64,000 nucleotides of DNA, taken from Pseudomonas sp. C2B4 (GTDB lineage Bacteria; Pseudomonadota; Gammaproteobacteria; Pseudomonadales; Pseudomonadaceae). Within the stretch, counting starts at the first letter, position 1; each line of letters opens with the position of its first letter. Below, piece after piece: positions 1 through 10,051 of the stretch. Both the position numbers and the translations under genes were made by a program. Below the pieces are notes generated by a model, which was not told the origin of the DNA, did not search any database, and saw only the letters and a list, made by a program, of their open reading frames with translations. Location of the stretch: NCBI RefSeq assembly GCF_013359695.1, contig NZ_JABFMU010000001.1, forward strand, positions 292,228-356,227. The letters run 5' to 3'.

Positions 1-600
1 GGCCGAGAGTTGGCCCTGCACTTCGTTCAAGTCAGGATAGGGTTTGCTGGCATAGAGCAAGCCGTTGGAGACATAAGGCTCAATCGGTGTATGCCCATTG
101 AAATGCGCAACAGCCTCAAGCAGATGATCCACCGCAATCACCTTCAACCCCGAAGCCAGGCACGCTTCTTCGGCATTCGCCCGCGGCACCATCAACCAGC
201 GTCCGGCCTTGCGCGCCGCCAGCGCAGCCGGCAACACCCCTCTAACCGCCCGCACCGCACCCGACAGCGCCAACTCCCCCAAGCACTCCACGTCATCCAG
301 CGTCAACGTCGGCACCTGCACACTGGCTGACAGAATCCCCAAGGCAATGGCCAGATCGAACCGCCCGCCGTCCTTGGGCAAATCCGCCGGCGCCAGATTC
401 AAGGTGATGCGCCGTGCAGGAAATTGCAGCCCCGAATTGATAATCGCACTGCGCACCCGATCCTTGCTCTCCTTCACCGCCGCTTCGGGCAGGCCGACCA
501 TGGTCAGCGACGGCAAACCATTGGCGAGGTGGACTTCAACGGTGACAGCGGGGGCATCCACGCCAATCTGGGCGCGGCTGTGGACGATGGAGAGGGACAT
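1..600 (-). CDS. comM: ComM/YifB family Mg-chelatase-like AAA ATPase, 5' part
   Basis: The reverse strand is open from an ATG at 600 to the window edge (200 codons, no stop), so only the N-terminal part is present. It begins MSLSIVHSRAQIGVDAPAV and continues with the ChlI-like (Lon-protease-fold) domain, including GLPEAAVKESKDRVRSAI and the segment LPKDGGRFDLAIALGIL. The AAA ATPase module lies beyond the edge. Family knowledge: ComM is a hexameric helicase that promotes branch migration during integration of transforming DNA. The family is widespread, also in species not known to be naturally competent. It is followed upstream by ubiK on the same strand, as in other pseudomonads. Confidence 0.93.
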   Translation of the reverse strand, partial: MSLSIVHSRAQIGVDAPAVTVEVHLANGLPSLTMVGLPEAAVKESKDRVRSAIINSGLQFPARRITLNLAPADLPKDGGRFDLAIALGILSASVQVPTLTLDDVECLGELALSGAVRAVRGVLPAALAARKAGRWLMVPRANAEEACLASGLKVIAVDHLLEAVAHFNGHTPIEPYVSNGLLYASKPYPDLNEVQGQLSA

Positions 601-737
601 GGTCGTTCCTTGAGGTGACGGAGGCCGCTTCCTGCGGTTTTTGAAGGGTAGTCGTGGAGTGAGGAACTGGCGTTGAAACTAAATCAGCAAATGTTCGCGG
701 GATGTTGCGAGGTGTTATCCACCGTCGTACGGGAATA

Positions 738-766
738 AAAAACCGCCCAAAAGGCGGTTTTTTATT
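738..766 (-). terminator. Rho-independent terminator after ubiK
   Basis: A CCGCC/GGCGG stem with a four-base loop is flanked by an A run on one side and a T run on the other, so it can stop transcription in both directions. It sits just beyond the ubiK stop and separates ubiK from comM. Confidence 0.8.
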
Positions 767-779
767 CGTGCATGCGATG

Positions 780-1040
780 TTACTCGGTCGGTGGATTGAG
801 TTTGGCTTCCAACTCGGCGACTTTCGCTTCGAGGCTTTCGAGGCGAGCCCGAGTGCGTGCCAGCACAACCATCTGACTATCGAATTCTTCCCGGCTCACC
901 AGATCCAGTTTGCTGAAGGCGCTCTGCAGCAGGGCCTTGAACTGGCTTTCGATTTCGGCTTTCGGCAACGGGGTGTCGCCGCTGAAGAGGCGGGAGGCTG
1001 TGCCCGTCAGGGCATCGAGGAAATCTTTGGGCGCGAGCAT
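780..1040 (-). CDS. ubiK: Ubiquinone biosynthesis accessory factor UbiK
   Basis: The 86-residue protein begins MLAPKDFLDALTGTASRLF and ends in a heptad-like coiled coil (LARTRARLESLEAKVAELEAKL). This is the layout of the UbiK/YqiC (BMFP) family: an amphipathic N-terminal helix that meets membranes and a C-terminal trimeric coiled coil. In enterobacteria UbiK works with UbiJ in the soluble/membrane-associated ubiquinone complex and is needed for efficient aerobic ubiquinone synthesis. The size matches the family. It is a single gene with its own terminator, transcribed away from glnK. Confidence 0.9.
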   Translation of the reverse strand: MLAPKDFLDALTGTASRLFSGDTPLPKAEIESQFKALLQSAFSKLDLVSREEFDSQMVVLARTRARLESLEAKVAELEAKLNPPTE

Positions 1041-1798
<758 letters not shown>

Positions 1799-1833
1799 GC
1801 CGCCACAAACCCAACGCCCCAGGAGAAAACAAT

Positions 1834-3171
1834 ATGACTCTGCGTAAATTCGCAGGGCTAGGAGCCCTGTTGTCCCTCGTAATGCCCGGCCTGGCTTTGG
1901 CGGCAGACGAAGTGGCGGCCCCAGTCCTCAACTCCGGCGATACCGCCTGGATGTTGACCTCGACAGCTCTCGTGCTGTTCATGACCATTCCCGGCCTTGC
2001 CCTGTTCTACGGCGGCATGGTTCGGTCGAAAAACATTCTTTCCGTGATGATGCAGTGCTTCGCCATTACCGGTCTGATCAGCGTCCTGTGGGTCATTTAT
2101 GGCTACAGCATCGCGTTCGACACCACCGGCATGGAGCAGGGCGTCGTCAACTTCAACTCCTTCTTCGGTGGCATGGGCAAGGCATTCCTGGCCGGTGTCA
2201 CGCCTTCGAGCCTGACCGGCCCGGCGGCGCTGTTCCCTGAAGCGGTGTTCATCACCTTCCAGATGACGTTCGCCATCATCACCCCGGCGCTGATCGTCGG
2301 TGCCTTCGCCGAGCGCATGAAGTTCTCCGCGATGCTGGTGTTCATGGGCATCTGGTTCACCCTGGTTTATGCACCGATTGCGCACATGGTCTGGTCCGGT
2401 AACGGCGGCCTGATGTGGGACTGGGGCGTGCTGGACTTCGCAGGCGGCACCGTGGTGCACATCAACGCCGGTGTGGCCGGTCTGATCGCTTGCCTGGTGC
2501 TGGGCAAGCGCAAAGGCTTCCCGACCACCCCGATGGCTCCGCACAACCTCGGCTACACCCTGATGGGCGCTGCGATGCTGTGGATCGGCTGGTTCGGCTT
2601 CAACGCCGGCTCCGCCGCGGCAGCCAACGGCACGGCCGGCATGGCGATGCTGGTGACCCAGATCGCAACCGCTGCCGCCGCACTGGGCTGGATGTTCGCC
2701 GAGTGGATCACTCACGGCAAACCAAGCGCACTGGGCATTGCTTCGGGTGTGGTTGCCGGCCTGGTCGCCATCACTCCAGCCGCTGGCACCGTAGGCCCGA
2801 TGGGCGCCCTGGTGATCGGCCTGGCAGCAGGCGTGGTGTGCTTCTTCTGCGCTACCACCCTGAAACGCAAAATGGGTTATGACGACTCCCTGGATGCCTT
2901 CGGCGTGCACGGTATCGGCGGTATTCTCGGCGCGATCCTGACCGGTGTATTCGCTGCGCCGTCCCTGGGTGGCTTCGGCACCGTGACCGACATCGCCGCA
3001 CAAGTCTGGATTCAGTGCAAAGGCGTGGGTTTCACGGTGATCTACACCGCGATCGTCACCTTCATCATCCTCAAGGTGCTGGATGCGGTCATGGGCCTGC
3101 GGATCACCGAGGAAGAAGAATCGGTCGGTATCGATCTGGCACTTCACAACGAACGCGGCTACAACTTGTAA
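1834..3171 (+). CDS. amtB: Ammonium transporter AmtB
   Basis: The protein has 445 residues, with a cleavable-looking signal sequence (about residues 1-24, ending GLALAA) and about eleven membrane segments. The twin histidines of the conduction pore are visible as His209 in GTVVHINAG and His359 in FGVHGIGG. The WIGWFGFNAGS signature of the Amt family is also present. Amt trimers in the inner membrane take up ammonium and are blocked by unmodified GlnK when nitrogen is ample. The gene is the second of the glnK-amtB operon and ends at a strong terminator. The antisense open frame of similar length on the other strand is a codon-bias shadow. Confidence 0.97.
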   Translation: MTLRKFAGLGALLSLVMPGLALAADEVAAPVLNSGDTAWMLTSTALVLFMTIPGLALFYGGMVRSKNILSVMMQCFAITGLISVLWVIYGYSIAFDTTGMEQGVVNFNSFFGGMGKAFLAGVTPSSLTGPAALFPEAVFITFQMTFAIITPALIVGAFAERMKFSAMLVFMGIWFTLVYAPIAHMVWSGNGGLMWDWGVLDFAGGTVVHINAGVAGLIACLVLGKRKGFPTTPMAPHNLGYTLMGAAMLWIGWFGFNAGSAAAANGTAGMAMLVTQIATAAAALGWMFAEWITHGKPSALGIASGVVAGLVAITPAAGTVGPMGALVIGLAAGVVCFFCATTLKRKMGYDDSLDAFGVHGIGGILGAILTGVFAAPSLGGFGTVTDIAAQVWIQCKGVGFTVIYTAIVTFIILKVLDAVMGLRITEEEESVGIDLALHNERGYNL

Positions 3172-3188
3172 GCACGCGCATGGAAAAA

Positions 3189-3215
3189 ATTTGCCCGGCT
3201 TGCCGGGCATTTTTT
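3189..3215 (+). terminator. Rho-independent terminator of glnK-amtB
   Basis: GCCCGGC-TT-GCCGGGC stem followed by seven T residues, 20 bases after the amtB stop. Confidence 0.9.
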
Positions 3216-3387
3216 TGTCTGCGATTTATTATTGAAAGTGTAGCTGAAAGGTTTTTTCTTACAGCTTTATGAACGTTTACGACGCGTGTTTTTGTGCCGC
3301 CGAAGGCTTACATGATGGAAGGAGTATTCGGGCCTTTGTTTTTTCCCAGAGCGCGCTAGAATGCGCCCCGAACGTGCGGAGAACTGT

Positions 3388-3813
3388 ATGTGGCAGCAGA
3401 CTCTGATAACCCTGCGGGCGAGGCCCCGGGGCTTTCATCTGGTAACGGACGAGTTACTCGCCGGCTTGCCTGAACTCAAGGCATGTCGGGTTGGTCTGCT
3501 GCATTTGTGGCTACAGCATACCTCGGCGTCGTTGACCATCAACGAGAACGCCGATCCGGCGGTACGTCGCGACTTCGAACGATTTTTCAATCGTCTGATC
3601 CCACAAGGAACAGACGGCTATGAGCATAACGACGAAGGCCTGGACGACCTCCCGGCGCACTTCAAGGCCAGTGTGCTTGGCTGTCAGCTCAGTCTGCCGA
3701 TCTCGGCAGGTCGACTGGCGTTAGGGACCTGGCAAGGCGTTTACCTGGGCGAGCACCGTGATCATGGCGGTGCCCGTAAAGTCCTCGCCACCGTGCACGG
3801 TGAAGGGGCATAA
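3388..3813 (+). CDS. yjbQ: YjbQ family protein (UPF0047)
   Basis: The 141-residue protein starts MWQQTLITLRARPRGFHLVTDE; this ATG has a GGAG ribosome site 8 bases upstream and fits the family length better than the in-frame ATG at 3361. The family signatures HTSASLTINENADP and the C-terminal GTWQGVYLGEHRDHG are present; the conserved His and Glu residues form the putative metal site. YjbQ proteins have been reported to have weak thiamine-phosphate synthase activity, but their main role is not settled. In pseudomonads the gene sits between amtB and sutA, as here. Confidence 0.92.
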   Translation: MWQQTLITLRARPRGFHLVTDELLAGLPELKACRVGLLHLWLQHTSASLTINENADPAVRRDFERFFNRLIPQGTDGYEHNDEGLDDLPAHFKASVLGCQLSLPISAGRLALGTWQGVYLGEHRDHGGARKVLATVHGEGA

Positions 3814-3913
3814 CCGCTGGTCACCAGCGGCTGTTGATTTTTTCCGGCAGCCTTCGACAGAGGGCAAAGCTGGGCTATAACTAATCTGCTTTTCGCAAGT
3901 CATGAGGTAGAAC

Positions 3914-4237
3914 ATGAGCGACGATGATCTGGAAAACGACGACCTCGAAGTAGGCGACGAAGACGATACCGAAGAAGGTCTGGAAGCAGCGGCGGAAGAC
4001 GTCGCTGAAGATGACGGCGGTGATGCGCCCGTTCCGACCGCCAAAGGCAAGGCCAAGGCAGCGGTATCGGTCGATGAGCTGCCGAGTGTCGAAGCCAAGA
4101 ACAAGGAACGTGACGCCCTGGCCAAGGCCATGGAAGAGTTCCTGGCTCGTGGCGGCAAGGTGCAGGAAGTGGAGGCGAATGTGGTCGCCGATCCGCCCAA
4201 GAAGCCTGACAACAAGTACGGCAGCCGGCCTATCTGA
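3914..4237 (+). CDS. sutA: Transcriptional regulator SutA
   Basis: The 107-residue protein is very acidic in its first third (SDDDLENDDLEVGDEDD), has a central helix (KNKERDALAKAMEEFLARGG) and a flexible tail ending PDNKYGSRPI. This matches SutA, described in P. aeruginosa as a largely disordered RNA-polymerase-binding protein that raises transcription of housekeeping and ribosomal genes during slow growth. The neighbours amtB-yjbQ agree with the P. aeruginosa locus. It has its own terminator. The acidic tail and lack of a fold are typical, not a sign of decay. Confidence 0.9.
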   Translation: MSDDDLENDDLEVGDEDDTEEGLEAAAEDVAEDDGGDAPVPTAKGKAKAAVSVDELPSVEAKNKERDALAKAMEEFLARGGKVQEVEANVVADPPKKPDNKYGSRPI

Positions 4238-4255
4238 GGCTTGCTTCCTGCTTGC

Positions 4256-4288
4256 TGAAAAAGCCCGCCGTCGCTGCGGGCTTTTTCA
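4256..4288 (+). terminator. Rho-independent terminator of sutA
   Basis: AAAAAGCCCGC and GCGGGCTTTTT pair around a short loop, ending in a T run, about 20 bases after the sutA stop. Confidence 0.88.
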
Positions 4289-4326
4289 TGTCTGAAACAA
4301 AAGTGATGGATTTGGCACGGTGCCCT

Positions 4327-4414
4327 GTGGGGGCGAGCCTGCTCGCGAAGAGGCCGTCACATTCAACATCGATGCCGGTTGACCCACCGCCTTCGCGAGC
4401 AGGCTCGCTCCCAC
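4327..4414. repeat. REPIN (paired REP palindromes)
   Basis: Two inverted copies of the REP GTGGGAGCGAGCCTGCTCGC (first copy has one A-to-G change) enclose a spacer; the whole unit is 88 bases. It lies between the convergent sutA and yigB genes. Units of the same size occur at 9159, 35184 and 41391, which indicates mobilisation as a pair. Confidence 0.9.
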
Positions 4415-4425
4415 AGGTTTCTGTG

Positions 4426-5133
4426 TCAGGCTGACGATGCGTTCCACAACGCCAACAACGCCGGCAACTCGGTCAGGCTGCGAATCTCGGCATCCGGCAG
4501 GCGTTCAGCCTCCCAGATTTTGCCCGCCGGGTTGAACCAGATCGCCCGCAAGCCCGCCTGCTGTGCTCCGGCAATGTCGTCCCCCGGATGATCACCGATA
4601 TGCACTGCCGTTTCGGCGGTTGCACCTCCGCGCTGCAAGGCTTCGTGGAACAGCCGTGCATCGGGTTTGGCGATGCCGATATCTTCGGCGCACAACGCAA
4701 ACTTGAAGTAGTCCGCCAGCCCCAGGCGCCGCACATCGGCGTTGCCATTGGTGACCACGCCGAGGGCGTAGTGGTTGGCCAGCACCTGCAGGGTCGGTTG
4801 CACCTCCGGGAAAACTTCAAGCTGGTGCCGGGCATGCAAGAACACTTCGAAACTCTGGTCGGCCAGGTCTGATGCTTCTGCGTGGGTATAACCGGCTTCT
4901 TCCAGTGCCTGGAACAGCACTCGACGGCGCAGCGCGCTGATTCGGTGCTTGAGGCTCGGCTCAATACTCAGGATGCGTTCTCGAATGGCCCACAAATGTT
5001 CCACCGGAACGGCACCCAGGTTGGGCGCATGTTCGGTCAGCCATGCACGCAAAACGGCTTCGGCACTGACGATCACCGGGGCGGTGTCCCACAGGGTGTC
5101 ATCGAGGTCGAAGGTGATCAGTTGGATCGTCAT
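4426..5133 (-). CDS. yigB: HAD-IA family hydrolase, YigB-like phosphatase
   Basis: The 235-residue protein has HAD motif [14 protein letters not shown] near the N-terminus (catalytic Asp in DLDDT), motif [11 protein letters not shown], a Lys in the [10 protein letters not shown] segment and motif [19 protein letters not shown]. Its position directly after xerC is the same as yigB in E. coli. YigB is one of the phosphatases that can dephosphorylate the riboflavin precursor 5-amino-6-(5-phosphoribitylamino)uracil. Substrate here is inferred from family and position. Its start overlaps the xerC stop by 4 bases (ATGA), so it is the last gene of the lptM-yigB operon. Confidence 0.85.
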   Translation of the reverse strand: MTIQLITFDLDDTLWDTAPVIVSAEAVLRAWLTEHAPNLGAVPVEHLWAIRERILSIEPSLKHRISALRRRVLFQALEEAGYTHAEASDLADQSFEVFLHARHQLEVFPEVQPTLQVLANHYALGVVTNGNADVRRLGLADYFKFALCAEDIGIAKPDARLFHEALQRGGATAETAVHIGDHPGDDIAGAQQAGLRAIWFNPAGKIWEAERLPDAEIRSLTELPALLALWNASSA

Positions 5134-6029
5134 GAATCATCGCCTTTAATGCGTTTGGCCCGTGGATGGGCGCTATCGTAAACCGTGGCCAGGTGCTGGA
5201 AATCCAGGTGCGTATAGATCTGCGTGGTCTTGATGTCCGAATGGCCGAGCAGCTCCTGCACCGCCCGCAGGTCCTGGGAGGATTCGAGTAAATGGCTGGC
5301 GAAGGAGTGTCGCAACATGTGCGGGTGCAGGTTTTGCCCCAGTTCGCGTTCGCCCGCCGCCTTCACGCGTAGCTGGATTGCCCGCGGGCCAAGGCGCCGA
5401 CCTTGTTGGCTGACAAACACCGCGTCGTCCGCGGGATTGGCCAGGGCCCGCAAGGGCAGCCACAGGTCCAGGGCCTCGCGCGCCTTCTTGCCCACCGGCA
5501 ACAGGCGAGTCTTGCTGCCCTTGCCGAACACCTGGACCATGCCATCGGCCAAATCAAGCTGATCGAGATTCAGCCCGGTCAACTCCGACAGCCGCAATCC
5601 AGAGGAATAGAACAGTTCAAGAATGGCCTGATCGCGACGAGCGAGAAAGTCGTCTTCGACCCCACCCTCAAGCAGCTGCAGGGCGCGGTCGGTATCGAGG
5701 GTTTTCGGCAGGCGGCGTTCGCCCTTGGGCGGCGACAGGCCGTTGGCCGGGTCGTGGTCGCAGAGGCCTTCGCGATTCAGATAATGATAGAGCCCGCGCA
5801 CCGCCGACAGCAGGCGCGCCAGGCTCTTGGACGACTGGCCTTGTGCATGGAGGCGGGCGATCAGGCTGCGCAGGCGCTGGATATCCAGCGCGGCCCAGCT
5901 CGTGATGTTTTGTTTGATGCACCAGCCCAGCACCTTGTCGAGGTCGCGGCGGTAGGCCGACAGCGTGTGAGGTGACACCTGCCGCTCACTGCGCAGGTGT
6001 TCGCAGTAAGCGTCCAGTTGCCTTTCCAT
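5130..6029 (-). CDS. xerC: Site-specific tyrosine recombinase XerC
   Basis: The 299-residue protein has an N-terminal SAM-like core-binding domain (about 1-85) and a C-terminal catalytic domain. The full tyrosine recombinase set is visible: Arg146 (SGLRLSEL), Lys170 (GKGSKTR), His237 and Arg240 (HPHMLRHS), His263 (LGHSDI) and the nucleophile Tyr272 (QIYTHL). With XerD it resolves chromosome dimers at dif. The genetic context with dapF and the DUF484 gene is the conserved xerC locus, so this is the housekeeping recombinase and not a phage integrase. The P. aeruginosa and P. fluorescens orthologue is also named sss. Confidence 0.96.
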   Translation of the reverse strand: MERQLDAYCEHLRSERQVSPHTLSAYRRDLDKVLGWCIKQNITSWAALDIQRLRSLIARLHAQGQSSKSLARLLSAVRGLYHYLNREGLCDHDPANGLSPPKGERRLPKTLDTDRALQLLEGGVEDDFLARRDQAILELFYSSGLRLSELTGLNLDQLDLADGMVQVFGKGSKTRLLPVGKKAREALDLWLPLRALANPADDAVFVSQQGRRLGPRAIQLRVKAAGERELGQNLHPHMLRHSFASHLLESSQDLRAVQELLGHSDIKTTQIYTHLDFQHLATVYDSAHPRAKRIKGDDS

Positions 6030-6031
6030 GA

Positions 6032-6757
6032 TCAGCGTACCGAGCGCAGGGAACTGTTGATCCGTGGCAGCACGCGGCCCATGACTTCGGCGATATAGCT
6101 CAGGAACAGCGTGCCCACCGAGCTTTTGTAGTGCTGCGGATCACGGCTGGCAATGGCCAGGATGCCGTGGATACCCTGGTGACTGATGGCGACCACGGCG
6201 GTGGAACCGATCTGCTTGCGCTGTTCTTCGCCGAACAGAAAGTCCAGTTCATGCTCGCGCAGGGTGCCGCTGACGCTCTTTTCTTCCTGCAGCAAGCCGC
6301 CAATGGCCACTTGTGCTTCGGCGTGGGTGACCCAGCGGCCAACCGGCATGGGGTTGTCGCCGAGCAGGATGAGGCTGACGAAGGGCACCTGGAAGTCCTG
6401 GCGCAGGCTGTCTTCGACGCACATCACCACGTCTTCCAGGGTGTTGGCGTCCATCAGTGCAAGGATCAGGCGGCGGGTCTTGTCGAAGAGACGGTCGTTG
6501 TCGCGTGCCACATCCATCAAGTGTGAGAGGCGGTGCCGCAACTCGATGTTGCGGTCTCGCAGGATGGTCATCTGCCGTTCGACCAGGGATATGGTATCGC
6601 CACGTCGGTGGGGAATGCGCAAGGCCGGCAGCAGTTCTTCGTGCTCGATGAAGAAGTCCGGATGAGCCTCCAGGTACGCGGCAATCGCCGCCGCCTCCAG
6701 GCTTTCGGACGCTGATTCGTCGGGCTGTCGAGCGGGTACCTGAGGCTTATCGGTCAT
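6032..6757 (-). CDS. DUF484 family protein (YigA-like, GAF fold)
   Basis: The 241-residue protein starts with a hydrophilic region, then [18 protein letters not shown], a short coiled coil and a GAF-like domain. DUF484 proteins are found between dapF and xerC in many gammaproteobacteria, as here (2 bases before xerC and 13 after dapF). Their function is not established. The conserved linkage suggests a link to cell-wall precursor or chromosome-dimer functions, but this is inference from position only. No catalytic motif is visible. Confidence 0.9.
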   Translation of the reverse strand: MTDKPQVPARQPDESASESLEAAAIAAYLEAHPDFFIEHEELLPALRIPHRRGDTISLVERQMTILRDRNIELRHRLSHLMDVARDNDRLFDKTRRLILALMDANTLEDVVMCVEDSLRQDFQVPFVSLILLGDNPMPVGRWVTHAEAQVAIGGLLQEEKSVSGTLREHELDFLFGEEQRKQIGSTAVVAISHQGIHGILAIASRDPQHYKSSVGTLFLSYIAEVMGRVLPRINSSLRSVR

Positions 6758-6770
6758 GGTTTCGGCTCAC

Positions 6771-7601
6771 TCAAAGACGTACTTGTCCTTCGTATACGCG
6801 TACTGCCGGGCCGGTCATCATCACCGGTTGGCCAGGGCCTGCCCATTCAATGGACAGGCGCCCGCCAGGCAGGTCGATCAATAGCGGCGAATCCATCCAC
6901 CCCTGGCTGATCGCGGCCACCGCCGCGGCACAGGCGCCAGTCCCGCAGGCCTGGGTTTCCCCGGCGCCGCGTTCCCAGACGCGCAACTGCGCGCGGCCCC
7001 GGTCAATGACCTGGAGAAAACCGACATTGACCCGTGCCGGGAAGCGCGGGTGATGTTCGATTTTCGGCCCCAGTTCATGCACCGGTGCATTGTTGATGTC
7101 GCTGACGCGCAGCACGGCGTGGGGGTTGCCCATCGACACGGCAGCCAGCTCGACCGGTGTGCCGTCGACGTCAACCTGATAACTCAGTGCTTGTTCCGGC
7201 GCCTGGAACGGAATATCGGCCGGCACCAGGCGCGGCGCGCCCATGTTCACGCCGATCTGCCCGTCGTTGCGTACATCCAGCTCGATGATGCCGCTTTTGG
7301 TTTCGACACGGATCTGCCGCTTTGCGGTCAGGCGCTTGTCGAGCACAAAACGGGCGAAGCAGCGTGCACCGTTGCCGCACTGTTCCACTTCGGAGCCATC
7401 GGAATTGAAGATCCGATAGCGGAAATCCACGTCCGGGTTGCTCGGTGCTTCGACAATCAGCAACTGGTCGAAACCGATGCCGGTGTGCCGATCGCCCCAC
7501 AGCTTGGCGTGCTTGGGCAGAATGTGCGCGTGCTGGCTGACCAGGTCGAGGACCATGAAGTCATTGCCCAGGCCGTGCATCTTGGTAAAACGCAGCAGCA
7601 T
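6771..7601 (-). CDS. dapF: Diaminopimelate epimerase
   Basis: The 276-residue protein starts [19 protein letters not shown], the family N-terminus; the upstream in-frame ATG at 7634 would add 11 residues lying inside lysA and is rejected. The two catalytic cysteines are Cys75 in [13 protein letters not shown] and Cys219 in [12 protein letters not shown]. DapF interconverts LL- and meso-diaminopimelate in the lysine and peptidoglycan pathway. It follows lysA by 4 bases, so the last two steps of lysine synthesis are encoded next to each other and are likely co-translated. Confidence 0.97.
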   Translation of the reverse strand: MLLRFTKMHGLGNDFMVLDLVSQHAHILPKHAKLWGDRHTGIGFDQLLIVEAPSNPDVDFRYRIFNSDGSEVEQCGNGARCFARFVLDKRLTAKRQIRVETKSGIIELDVRNDGQIGVNMGAPRLVPADIPFQAPEQALSYQVDVDGTPVELAAVSMGNPHAVLRVSDINNAPVHELGPKIEHHPRFPARVNVGFLQVIDRGRAQLRVWERGAGETQACGTGACAAAVAAISQGWMDSPLLIDLPGGRLSIEWAGPGQPVMMTGPAVRVYEGQVRL

Positions 7602-7605
7602 GGTT

Positions 7606-8853
7606 TTACTCCGGCAGCAGGCTTTCGCCAGCAAACAACTCGGCTACCGTTTCACGGCGACGCACTTCAAAGGCCTGGTCACCGTCCACCAACACTTCGG
7701 CGGCACGGCCGCGGGTGTTGTAGTTGGAACTCATGACAAACCCGTAGGCGCCCGCCGAATGCACGGCCAGCAGATCGCCTTCTTCCAGGGCCAGTTCACG
7801 CTCCTTGGCCAGGAAGTCGCCGGTCTCGCAGATCGGGCCGACGATGTCGTAAGTGCGGGCGGCGGAGTTGCGCGGGCGTACGGCCGTGACGTCCATCCAG
7901 GCTTGATACAGCGCCGGGCGGATCAGGTCGTTCATGGCGGCGTCGACGATGGCGAAGTCTTTGTGCTCGGTGTGCTTGAGGTACTCGACCTGGGTCAGCA
8001 GCACGCCGGCGTTGGCCACGATGAAGCGGCCCGGTTCGAACACCAGTGCCAGGTCGCGGCCGTCGAGACGCTCGCGCACGGCTTTGATGTAGTCGCCGGC
8101 CAATGGCGGCTCTTCATCGCGATAACGCACGCCCAGGCCGCCGCCAAGGTCAATGTGGCGCAGGTAGATGCCGCAATCGCCGAGACGGTCGACCAGGCCC
8201 AGCAGGCGGTCGAGGGCGTCGATGAATGGCGGCAGGGTGGTCAGTTGCGAGCCGATATGGCAGTCGACGCCGACCACTTCCAGGTTCGGCAGCTGCGCGG
8301 CACGCACGTACACGTCTTCGGCATCGGCAATGGCGATGCCGAACTTGTTCTCTTTGAGACCGGTGGAAATGTACGGATGAGTACCGGCGTCGACGTCCGG
8401 GTTCACGCGCAGCGAAATCGGCGCACGAACACCCAGCTCGGCGGCCACGACTTGCAGGCGTTCCAGCTCGTCGGTGGATTCGACGTTGAAGCAGTGCACG
8501 CCGACTTCCAGGGCGCGACGCATGTCATCACGGGTCTTGCCGACGCCGGAGAACACGATCTTGTCGGCGCTGCCGCCAGCGGCCAGTACGCGTTCAAGCT
8601 CGCCACGGGAAACGATGTCGAAACCGGCGCCCAGACGCGCCAGGACATTCAGTACGCCCAGGTTGGAGTTGGCCTTGACCGCGAAGCAGACCAGGTGCGG
8701 CATGCCGGCCAGCGCATCGGCGTAAGCCAGGTATTGGGCTTCGATGTGGGCACGGGAATAAACGTAGGTGGGTGTACCAAAGCGATCGGCGATGGCAGAC
8801 AGGGCAACACCTTCCGCGAACAGTTCACCGTCACGGTAGTTAAAAGCGTCCAT
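7606..8853 (-). CDS. lysA: Diaminopimelate decarboxylase
   Basis: The 415-residue protein is a fold-III PLP enzyme. Lys60 in [10 protein letters not shown] is the PLP-binding lysine, HIGSQL and GGGLGV form the phosphate-binding region, and FEPGR and PICETGDFL belong to the active site of the decarboxylase family. It converts meso-diaminopimelate to lysine. It is the second gene of the operon, 9 bases after lptM and 4 before dapF. Confidence 0.97.
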   Translation of the reverse strand: MDAFNYRDGELFAEGVALSAIADRFGTPTYVYSRAHIEAQYLAYADALAGMPHLVCFAVKANSNLGVLNVLARLGAGFDIVSRGELERVLAAGGSADKIVFSGVGKTRDDMRRALEVGVHCFNVESTDELERLQVVAAELGVRAPISLRVNPDVDAGTHPYISTGLKENKFGIAIADAEDVYVRAAQLPNLEVVGVDCHIGSQLTTLPPFIDALDRLLGLVDRLGDCGIYLRHIDLGGGLGVRYRDEEPPLAGDYIKAVRERLDGRDLALVFEPGRFIVANAGVLLTQVEYLKHTEHKDFAIVDAAMNDLIRPALYQAWMDVTAVRPRNSAARTYDIVGPICETGDFLAKERELALEEGDLLAVHSAGAYGFVMSSNYNTRGRAAEVLVDGDQAFEVRRRETVAELFAGESLLPE

Positions 8854-8862
8854 GAGGTTCCC

Positions 8863-9036
8863 TTATTGGTAGACGTCGTGCTTGTGTGCTTTGGACGGCT
8901 GCTTTTGCGAGGACTGAGCCTGCTCTGCAGGGTCCTGGTCTTCGTCGGGCAGGTACAGCGGGCCTTTTTGACCGCAGGCGGACACGAGGCAGGCAACCGC
9001 GAGGAGCGCAGCAAGGGAAGAGATCAGGCGCTTCAT
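8863..9036 (-). CDS. lptM: LptM-type small lipoprotein (YifL/LppL)
   Basis: The 57-residue product is [21 protein letters not shown] plus a short polar tail. It has a lipobox LVSAC with Cys21, followed by GQKGPLYLP, the conserved motif of LptM. In E. coli LptM (YifL) binds the LptD/BamA assembly intermediate and helps LptD oxidation and maturation. Linkage to lysA-dapF is the same in pseudomonads, where it is called lppL. It is the first gene of the leftward operon; it is too short to be caught by a long-frame search. Confidence 0.93.
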   Translation of the reverse strand: MKRLISSLAALLAVACLVSACGQKGPLYLPDEDQDPAEQAQSSQKQPSKAHKHDVYQ

Positions 9037-9158
9037 GGCGAAATCCTTGAAAATGCATTAATTGCGCCGGAGTATACCGGCCACCCGGCAGCTTGCCTAT
9101 GCGATGGGGCTCCCGTCCGGCGGGGCCTGCCGATGCCGGTCGGTATCGTGCAAACCCT

Positions 9159-9246
9159 GTGGGAGGGAGCCTGCTCGCGAAAACGGAGGATCAGTCAGCC
9201 ATAATGTTGAATGGACTGGCGCCTTCGCGAGCAGGCTCGCTCCCAC
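9159..9246. repeat. REPIN between lptM and cyaY
   Basis: Inverted REP copies at 9159-9182 (one change, GGGAGGGAGC) and 9224-9246 form an 88-base unit. It occupies the divergent 307-base gap between lptM and cyaY, so it lies in a promoter-bearing region rather than after a 3' end. I saw nothing else certain in that gap. Confidence 0.9.
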
Positions 9247-9343
9247 AGGTATAGGTTCCTGATCGTTATCCTTTGCAATCGGCCGGGCTCGCCCGTATCT
9301 TGCGGCGCTTGAGCCTGATCAGACACTTTTTGAGGTTGCCGTA

Positions 9344-9676
9344 ATGAGTTTGTCCGAAGCCCGTTTCCACGATCTGGTCGATGCCACCCAGCAAACCCTG
9401 GAGGACATCTTTGACGACTGCGACCTGGATATCGATCTGGAGAGCTCGGCCGGTGTGCTGACCGTGAAGTTCGAAAACGGCACCCAGCTGATCTTCAGTC
9501 GTCAGGAGCCGCTGCGGCAGTTGTGGCTGGCGGCGGTTTCCGGCGGCTTCCACTTCGATTACGACGAAGAGAGCGAACGCTGGATGTGCGACAAGAGCGA
9601 AGAGCAACTGGGTGAAATGCTCGAGCGCATCGTCAAGCAGCAAGCCGACGTCGAACTTGATTTCGAAGGTCTGTGA
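9344..9676 (+). CDS. cyaY: Iron donor protein CyaY (frataxin)
   Basis: The 110-residue protein starts MSLSEARFHDLVDATQQTLEDI. It has the acidic first helix (DIFDDCDLDIDLE) used for iron binding, the frataxin strand core (GVLTVKFENGTQLIFSRQEP) and the QLWLAA and GFHF segments. CyaY binds iron and modulates the cysteine desulfurase IscS in iron-sulfur cluster assembly. Length and layout are normal. It lies 5' to the DUF1289 gene with a 4-base gap, which suggests one transcript. Confidence 0.96.
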   Translation: MSLSEARFHDLVDATQQTLEDIFDDCDLDIDLESSAGVLTVKFENGTQLIFSRQEPLRQLWLAAVSGGFHFDYDEESERWMCDKSEEQLGEMLERIVKQQADVELDFEGL

Positions 9677-9680
9677 GACC

Positions 9681-9908
9681 GTGACCCAGCCTTCACCCAC
9701 CCGTCCGCCCAAGCCGCTCTACAGCAATGTCAGCCCGGCGGTGCCATCGCCGTGCAGCGGTGTGTGCCGGCTGGATGAGCAGAAAGTCTGCCTCGGCTGT
9801 TTCCGCCATGTCGAAGACATTCGCGAATGGCGTTCGGCCGATGACGAGCGGCGGCGGGTGATTTGTGCGCAGGCCTCAAATCGCAAAAACACCGCAAATC
9901 CTCTGTAG
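9681..9908 (+). CDS. DUF1289 family cysteine-rich protein
   Basis: The 75-residue product starts at a GTG 4 bases after the cyaY stop. It has four cysteines in the DUF1289 pattern: PCSGVCRLDEQKVCLGCFR, followed by IREW. The pattern suggests a small metal or Fe-S binding site. Function is unknown. Close spacing to cyaY is suggestive of a role near iron-sulfur chemistry, but that is inference. An alternative upstream ATG in frame (9612) would run through cyaY and is unlikely. Confidence 0.85.
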   Translation: MTQPSPTRPPKPLYSNVSPAVPSPCSGVCRLDEQKVCLGCFRHVEDIREWRSADDERRRVICAQASNRKNTANPL

Positions 9909-9984
9909 GAGCTGCCGGGTGGCGGCTTGTATATTTTTTGAGCTGTGATAGTGTCCGGATACGCCTCAACCCATCGAGGCTCGT

Positions 9985-10022
9985 GAAAACCCCGCCTTTT
10001 TCTGGCGGGGTTTTGCTTTTTT
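9985..10022 (+). terminator. Rho-independent terminator after cyaY-DUF1289
   Basis: AAAACCCCGCC and GGCGGGGTTTT form an 11-base stem with a 7-base loop, and the second arm leads into further T residues. It lies between the DUF1289 gene and rnk, so rnk should have its own promoter or depend on readthrough. Confidence 0.85.
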
Positions 10023-10051
10023 CGTGCAGAAGAAAGGAGTCTGCCCTGATC

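Noticed and set aside
209..613. Plus-strand frame over the comM end
   Set aside because: It is antisense to the clear YifB/ComM reading frame.
1858..3210. 450-residue frame on the minus strand over amtB
   Set aside because: It is antisense to amtB, His/Gln/Asp-rich without domains, and arises from high-GC codon bias.
7438..9204. 588-residue frame on the plus strand over lysA and dapF
   Set aside because: It crosses two well-supported genes and has no recognisable domain; a shadow of lysA codons.
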